From positions 130,818,521 through 130,882,520 of the forward strand of contig NC_064621.1 in the NCBI RefSeq assembly GCF_023898315.1: a stretch of 64,000 nucleotides of DNA, given 5' to 3'. Within the stretch, counting starts at the first letter, position 1, and each line of letters opens with the position of its first letter. The notes beneath the pieces are model-generated. The model did not search any database. It saw nothing but the letters and a program-made list of their open reading frames with translations, and was not told the DNA's origin. Position numbers and translations under genes: made by a program. Origin of the DNA: Schistocerca nitens (taxonomy: Eukaryota; Arthropoda; Insecta; Orthoptera; Acrididae). Positions 31,958 to 43,139 of this stretch are shown here, piece after piece.

Positions 31958-32340
31958 CGGGGCCATCCTGATACAGGTTTTCCGTGATTTCCCTAAATCG
32001 CACCGGCCGAAGTGGCCGTGCGGTTAAAGGCGCTGCAGTCTGGAACCGCAAGACCGCTACGGTCGCAGGTTCGAATCCTGCCTTGGGCATGGATGTTTGT
32101 GATGTCCTTAGGTTAGTTAGGTTTAACTAGTTCTAAGTTCTAGGGGACTAATGACCTCAGTAGTTGAGTCCCATAGTGCTCAGAACCATTTGAACCATTT
32201 GAACCCTAAATCGCTCCAGGCAAATTCCGGGATGGTTCCTTTGAAAGGGCGCGGCGACTTCCTTCCCCATCCTTCCCTAATCCGATGAGACCGATGACCT
32301 CGCTGTCTGGTCTCCTTCCTCAAACAATCCAATCCATCAG
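31958..32340 (-). repeat. interspersed repeat (second copy of the 11222 family), split by a SINE
   Basis: Matches 11222-11418 in reverse: CCTGATACAGGTTTTCCGTG, CCTAAATCGC / CTCCAGGCAAATTCCGGGA, CCTTTGAAAGGGC and GACCGATGACCTCGCTGTC. The unit is interrupted at 32002-32203 by a SINE. Confidence 0.75.
32002..32203 (+). repeat. SINE family A
   Basis: Full-length copy with a perfect 11-bp duplication CCCTAAATCGC at 31991-32001 and 32204-32214. The duplicated bases belong to the surrounding repeat, so the SINE is younger. Confidence 0.95.
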
Positions 32341-32519
32341 TCGATTTCTTAACCAGAGAGTGCAGGAGACGAGAGTCGTCAAGCGACACGTCTTCTAAGC
32401 TTAAAAAACCCCGAAACATGGTGAGGAATATATGGTCACATTCCTTGTCCGCCTGCGTAGAAGGATCAACAACCGAACTTGAAAGGATGTCATGTGACGT
32501 CAGCAGCGACCGAACACAA

Positions 32520-32615
32520 CGATCAAAAAAAAAAAAAAATGGTTAGCGCGACAGAATGTTAATCTAAGGGCCCGTGTTCGAAAATCGAAATACTTGCACC
32601 CGGCGAACGGTCTAC
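32520..32615 (+). repeat. tRNA-like repeat fragment
   Basis: A poly-A run precedes ATGGTTAGCGCGACAGAATG and a B-box-like GTGTTCGAAAATCG. Stems are poor, so it is a tRNA-derived repeat and not a gene. Confidence 0.4.
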
Positions 32616-32619
32616 CTGA

Positions 32620-33500
32620 TGGGAGGCCCTAGTCACACGACATTTATTATTTACTTACAAAAATCAACTAGGAACTGTATCACTCTCCTATTCTCCTCTA
32701 GTGTTTCGGTTAAATTCTAACAGCTGTAATCTTTCAGCCAATAACAACTGGACACTGTTTTATGAAATATTTTACTCGAATTAATCTGTACTACTCCTTT
32801 ATGAAATATTTATTATTCCTCCAGGACACCTTATATGTGCTCCCGTTTCCACTCACTGCTTTCCCTTGACCTCTATTGTAACGTATGGCTACAGAAACAA
32901 AATACTATACAATCAGTAATTAAGCAATAGTCCACTGCACTGGCGACCTCATTCGTGCCTTATTCAGTACGTAATACAAGTACGGGTAGGTACCTCGAGC
33001 TACACGGAAACTGCAGTGCTACTACGATTACGAGAACAGATCCGAATGAGGTGCGTGACATGAGGGCGCACTGCGCAGCACGCCGCAGATGACCGATCCC
33101 GCGTGTCACGCCCGTCCGTCCACGGGAGAGCGCACACAATTACCGATGCCCGAGTGGCTGGCAGCGCATCTGCGCGTTAATCCTCCCGGACGGCCAATTA
33201 CCAGCCGTCCGGTCGTTCCAACAGTCTCGACCTCAAATGTCGGACTACTCACAACCAGCTGATTCCGTTACTAGTTACTCAGTATTTGTGTAGAGAAAAT
33301 ATCTGCCATATAAGACTACCCGTAAGAGTGTCTGTCGCTCCTAAGGTATGCACAATATTTTTTTTAAGCATTCAACTTGTTTTCCATATCTTTGGTATTT
33401 TTACAGTACGTTGATACATTCTTGACTGAAAAAAATGTCATTTCTCCTCATAACCTCCATCCCTTCCAATTGCCTTACGTCATCATCAAACTACCGCTTG
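32620..33500. other. unassigned; GC-rich patch with a perfect hairpin
   Basis: No ORF of note. 33040-33240 is GC-rich and includes a 9-bp perfect inverted repeat, CCGGACGGC (33186-33194) and GCCGTCCGG (33204-33212), around CAATTACCA. Confidence 0.45.
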
Positions 33501-33509
33501 TATACCTGT

Positions 33510-34678
33510 ACAGTAGAAGTCAGGACCAGCACGTTTGAGCTACTGTTTAGCAGCCTTCAGAAGATGAGTCATCAGCTTCAAATCTCGTTTCACGAAGAAA
33601 TTCCTTCAGCTTACCAAAGTGGTGGTTCAAAAATGGCTCTGAGCACTATGGGACTTAACTTCTGAGGTTATCAGTCCCCTAGAACTTAGAACTACTTAAA
33701 CCTAACTAACCTAAGGACATCGCACACATCCATGCTCGAGGCAGGATTTGAACCTGCTACCGTAGCTGTCGTGCGGTTCCAGACTGTAGCGCCTAGAACT
33801 GCTCGGTCACCCCGGCTTGCCAAAGTGGTGGTGATCACAAGATGCCACCAGATCAGACAGTAGGGTAGGTGGTTCAGTGTTGTCCACCCAAGCTTTGTGA
33901 TTTCAGTGGTGTTTTTCTCACCTACTTGTGACCTGGCTTTATCATGCGAGCAGCAAACATTGTCTTTTCGCCTATGTTCTCGAAAGCGACGTACTCCAGC
34001 ATTCAGTTTTTTAGGGGTTGCCACATACGCGTCAGAACTGACAGTGGTTCTCTGTGGCTAGATGGCCACCCAACAATAGTGTTTCTAAGTCATAAAACTC
34101 AGTAGCCATCACTTTTCCTGTTAAAGGCGCTGTTTTCAATTTCTTCTTCTTCTTCTTCGAATTTGCATGGTGCCATTCCGGCGGTTTCCTTTTCGTCTGA
34201 AGTTAATAGTTTTCCAACAAAATTTCATCTTCTGTCACAATTCCTGCTAGGAAGACATCAGCAGAATTCTCTTACTGTTCCAAAATTTCACTGTCTTCCT
34301 TGTTTCTTTGTGGGCACACGTCAACATTCTCGGAATTCACATCAGGCAAACCTCTTTCAGTTTCAACTGTCTCAGCATTCTGCCGACTCTCGCTTCTCCT
34401 TTTGCAATTGCAGTTCGTTCACTGTTATGCGTTACTCAGCAACAATCAGACTATGACTATGTTGCACACTGTACGGAGTCTGCGCTATTGGTCCCGAATA
34501 TCGACCTGTCCACTTTCACCAGATAACCTGCTTATCCAGTGACTAACTATACAGCGAACAGCGTCATTGCCATACATTTTTTCAGTCTTTTGTCAGTGTT
34601 TGCCACTGTCTCGTTCTCATAACACAGGAACTAAATACCAGTACATTGCCTCACACAACCATATACTGCAGCAGCCAT
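33510..34678 (-). pseudogene. mariner transposase pseudogene (second copy)
   Basis: Same family as 3270-4494 but more decayed. Reading down from the start at 34678: MAAAVYGCVRQ, a NETVANTDKRLKK block, and a STVN-like linker. Later, HKARSQVGEKNTTEITKLGW lies where LLHDNARPHV..AITKLGW is expected, so the second catalytic Asp region is degraded. A reversed SINE (33627-33819) interrupts the C-terminal region close to where a SINE interrupts the first copy. Confidence 0.82.
33627..33819 (-). repeat. SINE family A, nested in mariner
   Basis: Perfect 13-bp duplication CCAAAGTGGTGGT at 33614-33626 and 33820-33832, derived from mariner sequence. Confidence 0.95.
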
Positions 34679-34754
34679 TTTGACTGAGTGATACAACAGT
34701 ACAGCTTGCGGAAACAAGTTAAGTAAACAGAATGAATTTTCTCTTTGCAGCATA

Positions 34755-35340
34755 ATATCTCTATTATAAAACGTCCTGCAGATTATAAGTGTGTGCCACA
34801 CAGGAATTCAAACCAGGGCCCGTTGCTTTTTGCGGGCAAGGACTCTGCCAACTGAGTTAGCCGAGCATTAGTCACGACTTGTCTTCACAGCTTTACTTCC
34901 GCCAGTACCTCATCTCCTAGCCTCCAAACCTCACAGAAGTTCTCCTCTGTAACTTGCCGGGCTAGCACTCTTAGGAGAAAGGGTACTGCACAGACATGTC
35001 TTAGCAGCTGCCTGGGGGATTGTCCCCAGAATGAAATTTCACTCTTAGCGGAGTGTGTTCTGATATGAAACTCCCTAGCAGATTACAGCTGTGTGCCAGA
35101 CTGGAACTCGAATATGGGACCTTTGACTTTCACGAGTAAGAACTTCACCACCTGAGCTCTCCGAACACATCTCGCGTCACAGTTTTACTACCATCAGTAC
35201 CTGGCCTCAAAACTTCACTGAAGTTCTCCAGCACTGCTTTCGTGACTGACACTCCTGGAAGAAAGGATATTACGGAGACATGGCTTATCCACAGCCTGGG
35301 GGATTGTTTCCAAAATTAATTTTCACTCTCTAGTGGAGTG
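34755..35340 (+). repeat. two tandem ~300-bp units with tRNA-like blocks
   Basis: Unit 1 (34755-35062) and unit 2 (35063-35340) share GCAGATTA.A.TGTGTGCCA, a reverse tRNA-like block (AACTGAGTTAGCCGAGCA; CACCTGAGCTCTCCGAACAC), AAACCTCACAGAAGTTCTCC and CAGCCTGGGGGATTGT. The copies are diverged. Family unnamed. Confidence 0.8.
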
Positions 35341-35402
35341 AAAGTTGCCGATGGTGAAAATATTCGTTAAAAAAGCAAAAACATTGATTCGCTTGTCACG
35401 TA

Positions 35403-36254
35403 CGATGGGCGCTCAATATGTAATGCAATACATTTTTTTCTGAAAGCAGGTTGGTTTTATTCGGAATTCCATTACGCTGTTATTCCTCACTCTATTGGCT
35501 ACAAAACCGTATTTTTTAACATAATACCCGTTCAATGAGACGTTCTTATGCCACCTTACTGGGAGAGCCTATATGGTGGCAGTGTACCTCTATTAGTCGA
35601 CAACGGAGCCAACGTCGTGCTGTAACGATGTTCGACAAAAAACTATCACAATCAGCCACGTAACGCGCTCCAGCAATTCGCCACAGACAGTCCTTCGTTG
35701 CTGTTATGGTATTCTGTTAGGCGTCGATTAACCCAGCGGTCACGCACCTTTGAGTACTTCAACTGGTGCATGAGTACGTCATCACTACCAATAGAAACAT
35801 CCAGTTGAGCTGCGAGGTGTCTCATTGTGATCCGTCGATCACCACGAATGAGACTGTCTGCACTTTCCAGTGTTACAGAAGTCACAGTTGCTACGAGAGA
35901 GATCGGACAGTTCTGCACGGCCTTGTTGCGATGATGACAACCGCCCCGCCCAAACACTCACCGTGCTTTTGTTTATTGGCAGGTCTCCGTAGACAGTCTG
36001 CAAGCACCTATGAATACCTATGATGCTCTGGACTTTCGGCAAAAGGAACTTAATGACAGCTCTCTGCATGGAATGCATCTCTGTTATAGACGCCACTTTG
36101 AAGGCTGTGTATAGCGTCGCGACATATCGGAAATTCATGAAACTATAGGGGCTGAAGCTGGAATATTCCACGATGTCATACAGCGAAATCTGCATTTTTT
36201 CAACCTGAATTTTCCGAGAAAAAATGTGTTGCATTACTTATTGAACGTCCGTCG
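35403..36254 (-). mobile_element. mariner deletion derivative
   Basis: Inverted ends of about 36 bp: CGATGGGCGCTCAATATGTA at 35403, and its imperfect inverse ending ...GAACGTCCGTCG at 36254. The minus strand retains the N-terminal HTH part (MQRAVIKFLLPKVQSIIGIH, then INKSTVSVWAGRL) and a small piece of the later region. No DD catalytic segment was found. Non-autonomous. Confidence 0.8.
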
Positions 36255-36323
36255 CAATTGCAGACGTCCGGTTACGTACGCGAATGATTTCAGTGTATAA
36301 TATTGTTCAAGTTATAACAAATA

Positions 36324-37730
36324 CACTACTGACCACTAAAATTGCTACACAATAAGAAATGCAGATCATAAACGGGTATTCATTGGACAAATATATTATA
36401 CTAGAACTGACATGTGATTACATTTTCACGCAATTTGGGTGCATAGATCCTGCGAAATCAGTATCCTGAACAACCACCTCTGGCCGTAATAACGGCCTTA
36501 ATACGCCTGGGCATTGACTCAAACAGAGCTTGGACGTCGTGTACAGGTACAGCTGCCCATGCAGCTTCAACACGATACCACAGTTCATCAAGAGTAGTGA
36601 CTGGCGTATTGTGACGAGCCAATTGCTCGGCCACCATTGACCAGACGTTTTCCACTGGTCAGAGATCTGGAGAATGTGCTGGCCAGGGCAGCAGTCGAAC
36701 TTTTCTGTATCCAGAAAGGCCCGTACAGGACCCGCAATATGAGGTCGTGCTTTATCCTGCTGAAATGTAGGGTTTCGCAAGGATCGAATGGAGGGTAGAG
36801 CCACGGGTCGTAACACATCTGAAATGAAACGTCCACTGTTAAAAGTGCCGTCAGTGTGAACAAGAGCTGACCGAGACGTGTAACCAGTGGCACCCCGTAC
36901 CATCACGCCAGAAGATACGCCAGTATGGCGACGAATAATACACGCTTCCAATGTACGTTCACCACGATGTCGCCAAACACGGATCCGACCATCATCATGC
37001 TGTAAACAGAACCTGGATTCATCCGAAAAAAATGACGTTTTGCCATTGGTGCACCCAGGTTCGTTGTTGAGTACACCATCGCAGGCGCTCCTGTCTGTGA
37101 TGCAGCGTCAAGGGTAACCGCAGCCATGGTCTCCGAGCTGATAGTCCATGCTGCTGCAAACGTCGTCGAACTGTTCGTGCAGATGATTGTTGTCTTGCAA
37201 ACGTTCCCATCTGTTGACTCAGGGATCGCGACGTGGCTGCACGATCCGTTACGGCCATGTGGATAAGATGCCTGTCATCCCGACTGCTAGTGATACGAGG
37301 CCGTTGGGATCCAGCACGGCGTTCCGTATTAACCTCCTGAACCCACCGATTCCATATTCTGCTAACAGTCATTGGATCTCGACCAACGCGAGCAGCAAGG
37401 TCGCGATACGATAAACCGCAATCGCGATAGGCTACAATCCGACGTCTTATCAAAGTGGGAAACGTGATGGTACGCATTTCTCCTCCTTACACTAGGCATC
37501 ACAACAACGTTTCACCAGGCAAGCCGGTCTACTGCTGCTTGCGTATGAGAAATCGGTTGGAAACTTTCGTCATGTCAGCACGTTTGCAGGTGTCGCCACC
37601 GGCGTCAACCTTGTGTGAATGCTCTGAAAAGCTAATCATTTGCATATCACAGCATCTTCTTCTTGTCGGTTAAATTTCGCGTCTGTAGCACGTCATCTTC
37701 ATGGTGTAGCAATTTTAATGGCCAGTAGTG
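36324..37730 (-). mobile_element. Tc1-like transposon, full length but broken
   Basis: Same family as 57928-59335. Left end CACTACTGACCACTAAAATT (TA 36322-36323), right end inverse ...AATGGCCAGTAGTG (TA 37731-37732). About 1.4 kb. The transposase has frameshifts. Confidence 0.92.
36458..37477 (-). pseudogene. Tc1-like transposase pseudogene
   Basis: From 37477: N-terminal HTH (DCGLSYRDLAARVGRDPMTV), AT-hook-like QRPRITSSRDDR, second HTH, open until the frame breaks at an A run near 37024-37030, just before the SDES catalytic motif. The downstream frame (36951) holds GATGYTSRSALVHTDG and FQQDKARPHI (second Asp kept, usual Asn changed to Lys). A second shift near 36700 follows, and the C-terminus is ENVWSMVAEQLARHNTP...ITARGGCSGY. 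At least two frameshifts. Confidence 0.9.
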
Positions 37731-37734
37731 TATA

Positions 37735-38175
37735 TTATAAGTATAGGCTTTTCTTTTAAGTTTCTGTCTTACTGAGCACAAATTTCACCTATAACCTATG
37801 GCCGGGAAATTTGGGATACGCATGGTGGAGCACTAGCACATTGTGCTGCTGATGTAAGACAACATCAAAATCGCCTGTGTGGTCCAAGACAAATAGGTCG
37901 AGCTCGGATTGTACTTTACGTTGTCGATCACCAGACCCCAATGTTCTGGATTTTTCTGTTAGAGATAATCTCGAACGTGAAGTAAGTGTTCAGCACCACC
38001 ACTGATACTGCTGAAGCGAACTCAATATTGTCAAGATTTACGAGATGACCCGAGGGTATTGGAGAGAATTCTTAATTCACTGCACAGGGAGTGCTGTATT
38101 ACATAAAAATGCGTGAAAAATACGTGAAATATCTCTTTTAAGAAGTATGAATTTACAGTAAATTTTAACACAGTA
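37735..38175. other. unassigned sequence
   Basis: No recognised feature. Confidence 0.4.
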
Positions 38176-38180
38176 TTATA

Positions 38181-38400
38181 GTGGGCGTTCAAAAAGAAAC
38201 TAGCCGGAGTCGGAATTACAGAAACCAATACCTGTATGTTAGAAGTATTGGCCCTGGCTGTTGAGACATTTGTCCCACTGTGACACAAGGCGGTGAATGG
38301 CTGTCTCATAAAATTCCCGGAGCTGCGATGTGAGCCAGTTCGGCACGTACAGCTGGACGTCATAGTCCACACGAGTGCGGGATAGGTTGCAAGGTGCCAG
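38181..38400 (-). pseudogene. mariner end fragment
   Basis: Reading down from 38400: TMTSSCTCRTGSHRSSGNFM and QPFTALCHSGTNVSTARAN, then a terminal repeat GTGGGCGTTCAAAAAGAAAC at 38181. The same protein and end occur in the opposite direction at 40900-41120. Confidence 0.78.
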
Positions 38401-38569
38401 GACATGGGAAATTACACGTTAGCTTACCAACATTAGTATTAATAATAAAGGGACTGGCAAGGGCATCAGATAATGACTCTATTGAATTATGATAAATATG
38501 AGGTACTCTCGAGCAGTACTCCCTGCATGTCTGCATGATTCAGCCACTAGCTTAAAGCGTTGGTGAAAA

Positions 38570-39050
38570 GTGTCGGAAGCTGAGAATTGTGGAATATAAA
38601 GTCTGTAGCTGGCCGTAGCTCGCCGGGCCGCCGTGGACGGCAGGTAGCGGTCACCAGAAACGCGGGACATACGGCGCTTTTGGGGATAGCCCGGCATCCG
38701 GAGCCACCTGTGCTGGGCAACACGTGGCGAAGACGGGAATTTCTTTTGCCTAGGGGCGTTATGATCTACTCGATCATTGGGTAGATCTCAGAAATGTCGT
38801 TGGAGGGATTTCGGCGATGATCGAGCGTTCGACATTGGCCGAAACTAAGTATTCTTCCGCCGCGTTTTCGTACGCGTGGGAGACGGGAGAATTGTGGAGA
38901 GGTGGACTTCGCCTTCAGCCATCGAGCGGTACGGACTTGGAGACGGCGTCTTGGCCATCGTCTTTGAAGGGAGATATACGGTATGTATCGCAGCACTGAA
39001 CCAACGCGTATTCCGCCCAGAGTTCTGCGGTTAGAGCTCTTTGTGTGCTC
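38570..39050. repeat. GC-rich intrusion near the foldback left arm
   Basis: Sequence between AAGCGTTGGTGAAAA (38555-38569) and the arm start at 39052 has no counterpart next to the right arm, where the inverse TTTTCACCAACGCTT is only about 10 bases from the arm end. It starts TGTCGGAAGC, contains TATAAAG and ends GTGCTCA. It could be an LTR-like insertion; unproven. Confidence 0.4.
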
Positions 39051-39051
39051 A

Positions 39052-40211
39052 CAAGGGAACCTCCCCATCGCACCCCCCTCAGATTTAGTTATAAATTGAC
39101 GCAGTGGATAAGCCTTGAAAAACTGAACACAGATCAATCGAGAAAACAGGAAGAAGTTGTGTGAAACTATGAAAAAATAAGCAAAATATACAAACTGCGT
39201 AGTCCATGTGCAAGATAGGCAACATCAAGGATAATGTGATCTGAGGAGCGCCGTGGTCCCGTGGTTAGAGTGACCAGCTGCGGAACGAGAGGTCCTTGGT
39301 TCGAGTCCTCCCTCGAGTGAAAACTTTACTTTTTTTATTTTCGCAAAGTTACGATCTGTCCGTTCATTCATTGACGTCTCTGTTCACTGCAATAAGTTTA
39401 GTGAATGTGTTTTGCGACCGCACCGCAAAACCGTGCGATTAGTAGACGAAAGGACGTGCCTCTCCAATAGGAACCGAAAACATTTGATCGCAAGGTCATA
39501 GGTCAACCGATTATTCCACAGGAAAACACGTCTGATATATTCTATACGACACTGGCGACGGCATGTGCGTCACATGACAGGAATATGTTGTCGATCCACC
39601 TAACTTGCACACTTGGCGAATGGGTAAAAAGATTCTTCTACCTTGCCCGATTTAGGTTTTCTTGTGGATGTAATAATCACTCCCAAAAAAGTGATGAAAA
39701 CATAAGAGTTTGTCACATAAACTGCAACAAATGAATGCAACAGTTTCACAGTCGCACAGTTTTCCCTGTGTTCTGTCAAAACATACGTTTTTTACGTTTT
39801 GAAATGTTTCCGTGTGTAGACCGTCACCTCCTGCATATGTCCAAGCAAATCTAAACATGTCCTGGAATTTTGGAGAGCGAAGTTGATTATGTGTGAGTGC
39901 CTGAACTTTAATAATTGTCTGAAAATAAAAAATTAAACTTTCACTCGAGAGAAGATTTGAACCAAAGACCTCTCGTTCCGCAGTTGCTCACGCTAACCAC
40001 GGGACCATGGCGCTCGCGAGCTGACACACTCCTAGATGTTACCAACCTTGCGCATGGCCTACTCAGTTTGTATATTTTGCTTATTTTTTTCATAGTTCCA
40101 CACAACTTCTTCCTGTTTTCTCGATTGATCTGTGTTCAGTTTTTCAAGGCCTATCCCTGTGCCAACTTATAACTAAATCTGTGGGGGGTGCGATGGGGAG
40201 GTTCCCTTGTC
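39052..40211. mobile_element. foldback element with ~280-bp inverted arms
   Basis: The left arm (39052-39332) begins CAAGGGAACCTCCCCATCGC. The right arm (39935-40211) is its reverse complement with moderate divergence, including GAAAAACTGAACACAGATCA and GAGAAAACAGGAAGAAGTTG. Each arm contains a tRNA-like block (CGTGGTCCCGTGGTTAG and TTGGTTCGAGTCC in the left arm). The ~600-bp centre has a minus-strand reading frame. No target duplication was resolved. Confidence 0.85.
39652..39918 (-). CDS. Cys/His-rich exon-like ORF in the foldback centre
   Basis: On the minus strand, an AATTTTTTATTTTCAG acceptor-like sequence at the arm/centre junction leads directly into 88 open codons (20 upstream of the ATG at 39858, 68 after) ending at 39652. 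The peptide contains CDCETVAFICCSLCDKLLCF followed by HHFFGSDYYIH, a Cys/His spacing like a small zinc-binding module. It ends HKKT. No family recognised. A clean frame inside a multi-copy foldback structure may be a captured exon, or the remaining terminal exon of the element's own gene. It lacks an identifiable promoter or upstream exon here. Confidence 0.4.
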   Translation of the reverse strand, partial: TIIKVQALTHNQLRSPKFQDMFRFAWTYAGGDGLHTETFQNVKNVCFDRTQGKLCDCETVAFICCSLCDKLLCFHHFFGSDYYIHKKT

Positions 40212-40607
40212 GGAAGCGAGATTTTCACCAACGCTTAACCACTTCCAACAACTTACCTAATATTCTTGGTCTGTTAGTTATCCTTGCGAGGTGCCGAGTA
40301 TTTATCAACGCAGCTGCCGGTAGTAGGTAATATGGGCGCGTAACTGCAAATTGTTTATGTGCCATTCTCAGGAGTGTGTGGGTGGACAAAGAAATTCACT
40401 TTTTTTTTGTAAATTTTGTCAGTTGTGGGGGATATCAAATTAAAATCCCAATATTACAACTGAATTATCGACTTCATTGTAGCTAACATTTACCCCGTCT
40501 CAGTAAGCTTTACATGTACTCTAGTCACTGCACAGCTTGCTCAGACGGGAAGGAAAGAAGGTTTGCGGTCTTCTATGTCAGCGACGGACAAATAAGCTTG
40601 AAAGGTT

Positions 40608-41120
40608 ATGCTGACGTTCTACTTTGACCCAGATGCCCCCCTTCTGATTCACTTCCTGCAGCACGGGACAACAATGAATGGCCGGCATTACTCTCAAACC
40701 TTGACCACCCTTCGCCAATCGATCAAATTAAAACGACCAGGCAATCTCACTCGTGGGGTCATTAGGCTCCACGACAATGCAATGCCTCATACGGCACACG
40801 TAGTCGCGGCACTCTTGCAGAAATGCAAATGGGAGGTTCTCAGCCACCCTCCATACAATCCAGACCTTTCTTCCTGTGGTTACGTAATTTTTGGTCCCCT
40901 TAAAAAGCCTCTGAGGGGCAAGCGATTCACGTGGACGACGACGTCCAGCTGTACGGGCGGAACTGCTTCACTTCGCAGCCCCGGGAATTTTATGAAACAG
41001 CCTTTCACCGTTTTGTGTCACAGTGGGACAAGTGTCTCAACAGCCAGGGTCAATACTTCTAACATGCAGGTACTGGTTTCTGTAATTATGCCTCCGGCTC
41101 GTTTCTTTTTGAACGCCCCT
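40608..41120 (+). pseudogene. mariner transposase C-terminal half
   Basis: The frame from 40608 shows HFLQHGTTMNGRHYSQTL, IRLHDNAMPHTAHVV (second Asp) and YNPDLSSCGYVIFGPLKK, where the third Asp (SDY) has become CGY. The region after this loses frame. The end is GAACGCCCCT with TA at 41121. The catalytic triad is incomplete and the N-terminal half is missing. Confidence 0.82.
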
Positions 41121-41341
41121 TACACTTCAGTAAATTACATATGTCTTGTTGAAGTAAATCATTTTGAAATTCGTGCCCAATTACATGCAGACTTGATGGA
41201 AAAGCGTAAATTTCAAATACATTTCCACTAACTAGGACAATATTTCATATAGAAGTCAGTGGCGACTCGAAACCATACGTTGGTTATTGTCTCTCGAATG
41301 GATCATCATATAACCCATTTTCACTGCAACATCTTTCATGT

Positions 41342-42150
41342 ATTATAATACAGTTTCAGTTGTGCGATACTAATTATGTTACTACCTGTATTACTCCTAC
41401 GTCGAACGATAACCTAAGGAATGTGTGTACTGAAGTCGCTGATGAGATAATATCCCTGGGTAGAGGTAAAGACGTGTTAGACGAACTATTGTGTTCAAAA
41501 AACCAGCTAGTGAGGGCTGAATCTGAGAGGAGGATAAAAGTAAACATAAAAGAATCGAGGACTGGCAGCTGAAGGATTTATACGAGCAAAAACTGAGAAT
41601 TACAATAAAAACAGATAGACGAATTGAAAAAGTTCTGATATACTAGAATTTACATTAATCTTGTTGGAGATTATAATGTGAAGACGGACGTAAGTGATGG
41701 ATAATTTACAATACTGGTCTCACATATTCACCAAAAATTTACAGAAATATTATCTGAAGACGTGCTTTGTTTATGAAATGAAATTTGCGTTGTGGGAAAT
41801 GTGGGAAGGAACAAAATATTTGGAATGTGAAGATATCGGGAAAGCGAAAATATTGGGATTATGAAGCTGCAGAATAACGTAAAGAAATACGTGAGCTAGG
41901 AAGCAAAAAATGAAAAATAGTAGGGACTGGAGGAGTAAGTAATCTACTTTTTTAATATATTAACTATGATGCACCTAAAATTGACGGCAGAGAGAACGAG
42001 GACCAGTTAGTAAACTTGGTGTGACTTATGAATCAATATGGTAAAAAGAGCTCGTTCCCTGTCGGGAGAAATGTAATTTGTCGTACCTAGCGGGTCTTCG
42101 CGAGACCATCCTTTTAATCAGGCGGAACCGTTTGATTAAAACTCCGGAAA
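41342..42150. other. unassigned; one 70-codon frame
   Basis: A frame at 41360-41572 (+) gives TSNDNLRNVCTEVADEI and GKDVLDELLCSKNQLVRAES, preceded by an acceptor-like TACAGTTTCAG. The composition looks protein-like but I recognise no family and no donor of quality. It may be a decayed gag or an exon. Confidence 0.25.
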
Positions 42151-42154
42151 ATCA

Positions 42155-42640
42155 ATCAGCAGCACCGGCAAACACCGCGTCGTTCGGGAGCTTCGATTAA
42201 TTTTTTTCCCTCTTTCTCCCGGGTGTTGGTAACATCCGTTAGCAGGTGTGAGGCTGAGTGGGGAACGGAGAGCTGAGTTTCGATGTCTCCCAGGGTTCGC
42301 AGCAGACTACTCCGCAAAGATCTGGCAGTCAGGGTGGCTGCCAGGTGAAGATAAGGAATGGAAAGGATCAGCTGGTGGTCTAGAAGGACCAGCGGTGGGG
42401 GAAGGGGGGGGGATGAACCAATGGTGGTGGCCGACGCGGAATTGGTAGGGGGGCCGGAGGATCCAACGTGCGCGTAGACGCAAGGAGCCACGAAAGAATG
42501 GCCGGGCTGGGCCCTCCGGGAAGGGATTAAGGGGCTGGCGGGCGCCGCTGAAAAGGAAGTGAAATTACTTCTTAACCCGGAGGCAAATCTCATTTCTCGC
42601 GGCACCCGTTACTCTCAGGCGTGGCATTATGAGCGGCTGA
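42155..42640. other. GC-rich island
   Basis: GC-rich with GGGGGAAGGGGGGGGGATG runs. A 149-codon minus-strand frame is low-information (Ser/Pro/Leu-rich). Possible regulatory island; nothing coding supported. Confidence 0.35.
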
Positions 42641-43139
42641 GGAAGATATAGATCGGTTCCTCCTCGGTCGTCTTCTGCGACTTTTCCTTTGGTTCCTCCT
42701 GGGACAGCAACGCCGCCACTCTCCGAAAAGCTGCTGGTCCTGGATTTTATTTATTTACTTACTCATTCATTCGGTCGGTCGGTCGTACTCTGTAACGCTG
42801 CCGGCATCAGTTGCCTGTAGCCTTGGCGATGTATTTCTTAACTCATGTTAGCGTATTTATACGCTGGACATAACTACTGTGGGGCACACAGATCGTATAA
42901 ATGGACGGCGCTAACGTTACATATGGTGAAGTGCCTGTAGGAAACGAGGAGAAACCGACAATATCTGATTAAATGGTTAGTGTTAGCATGATTATCCAGA
43001 GCACGTACATCACATCACATCGTGTAAATGTCTACTGGTAGTGCCAAAAATCGGTACTGTAGCGGCCCCTTCCTTTTTTTTAAAAAAAAAAAGTTCTAAC
43101 TGCTTTTCTCGGGTTAATCAGGGCTGTATTTACTTATTT

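Noticed and set aside
41360-41572. Confident gene call for the 70-codon frame
   Set aside because: Acceptor-like sequence is weak, no matching donor and no family; kept only as an unassigned note.
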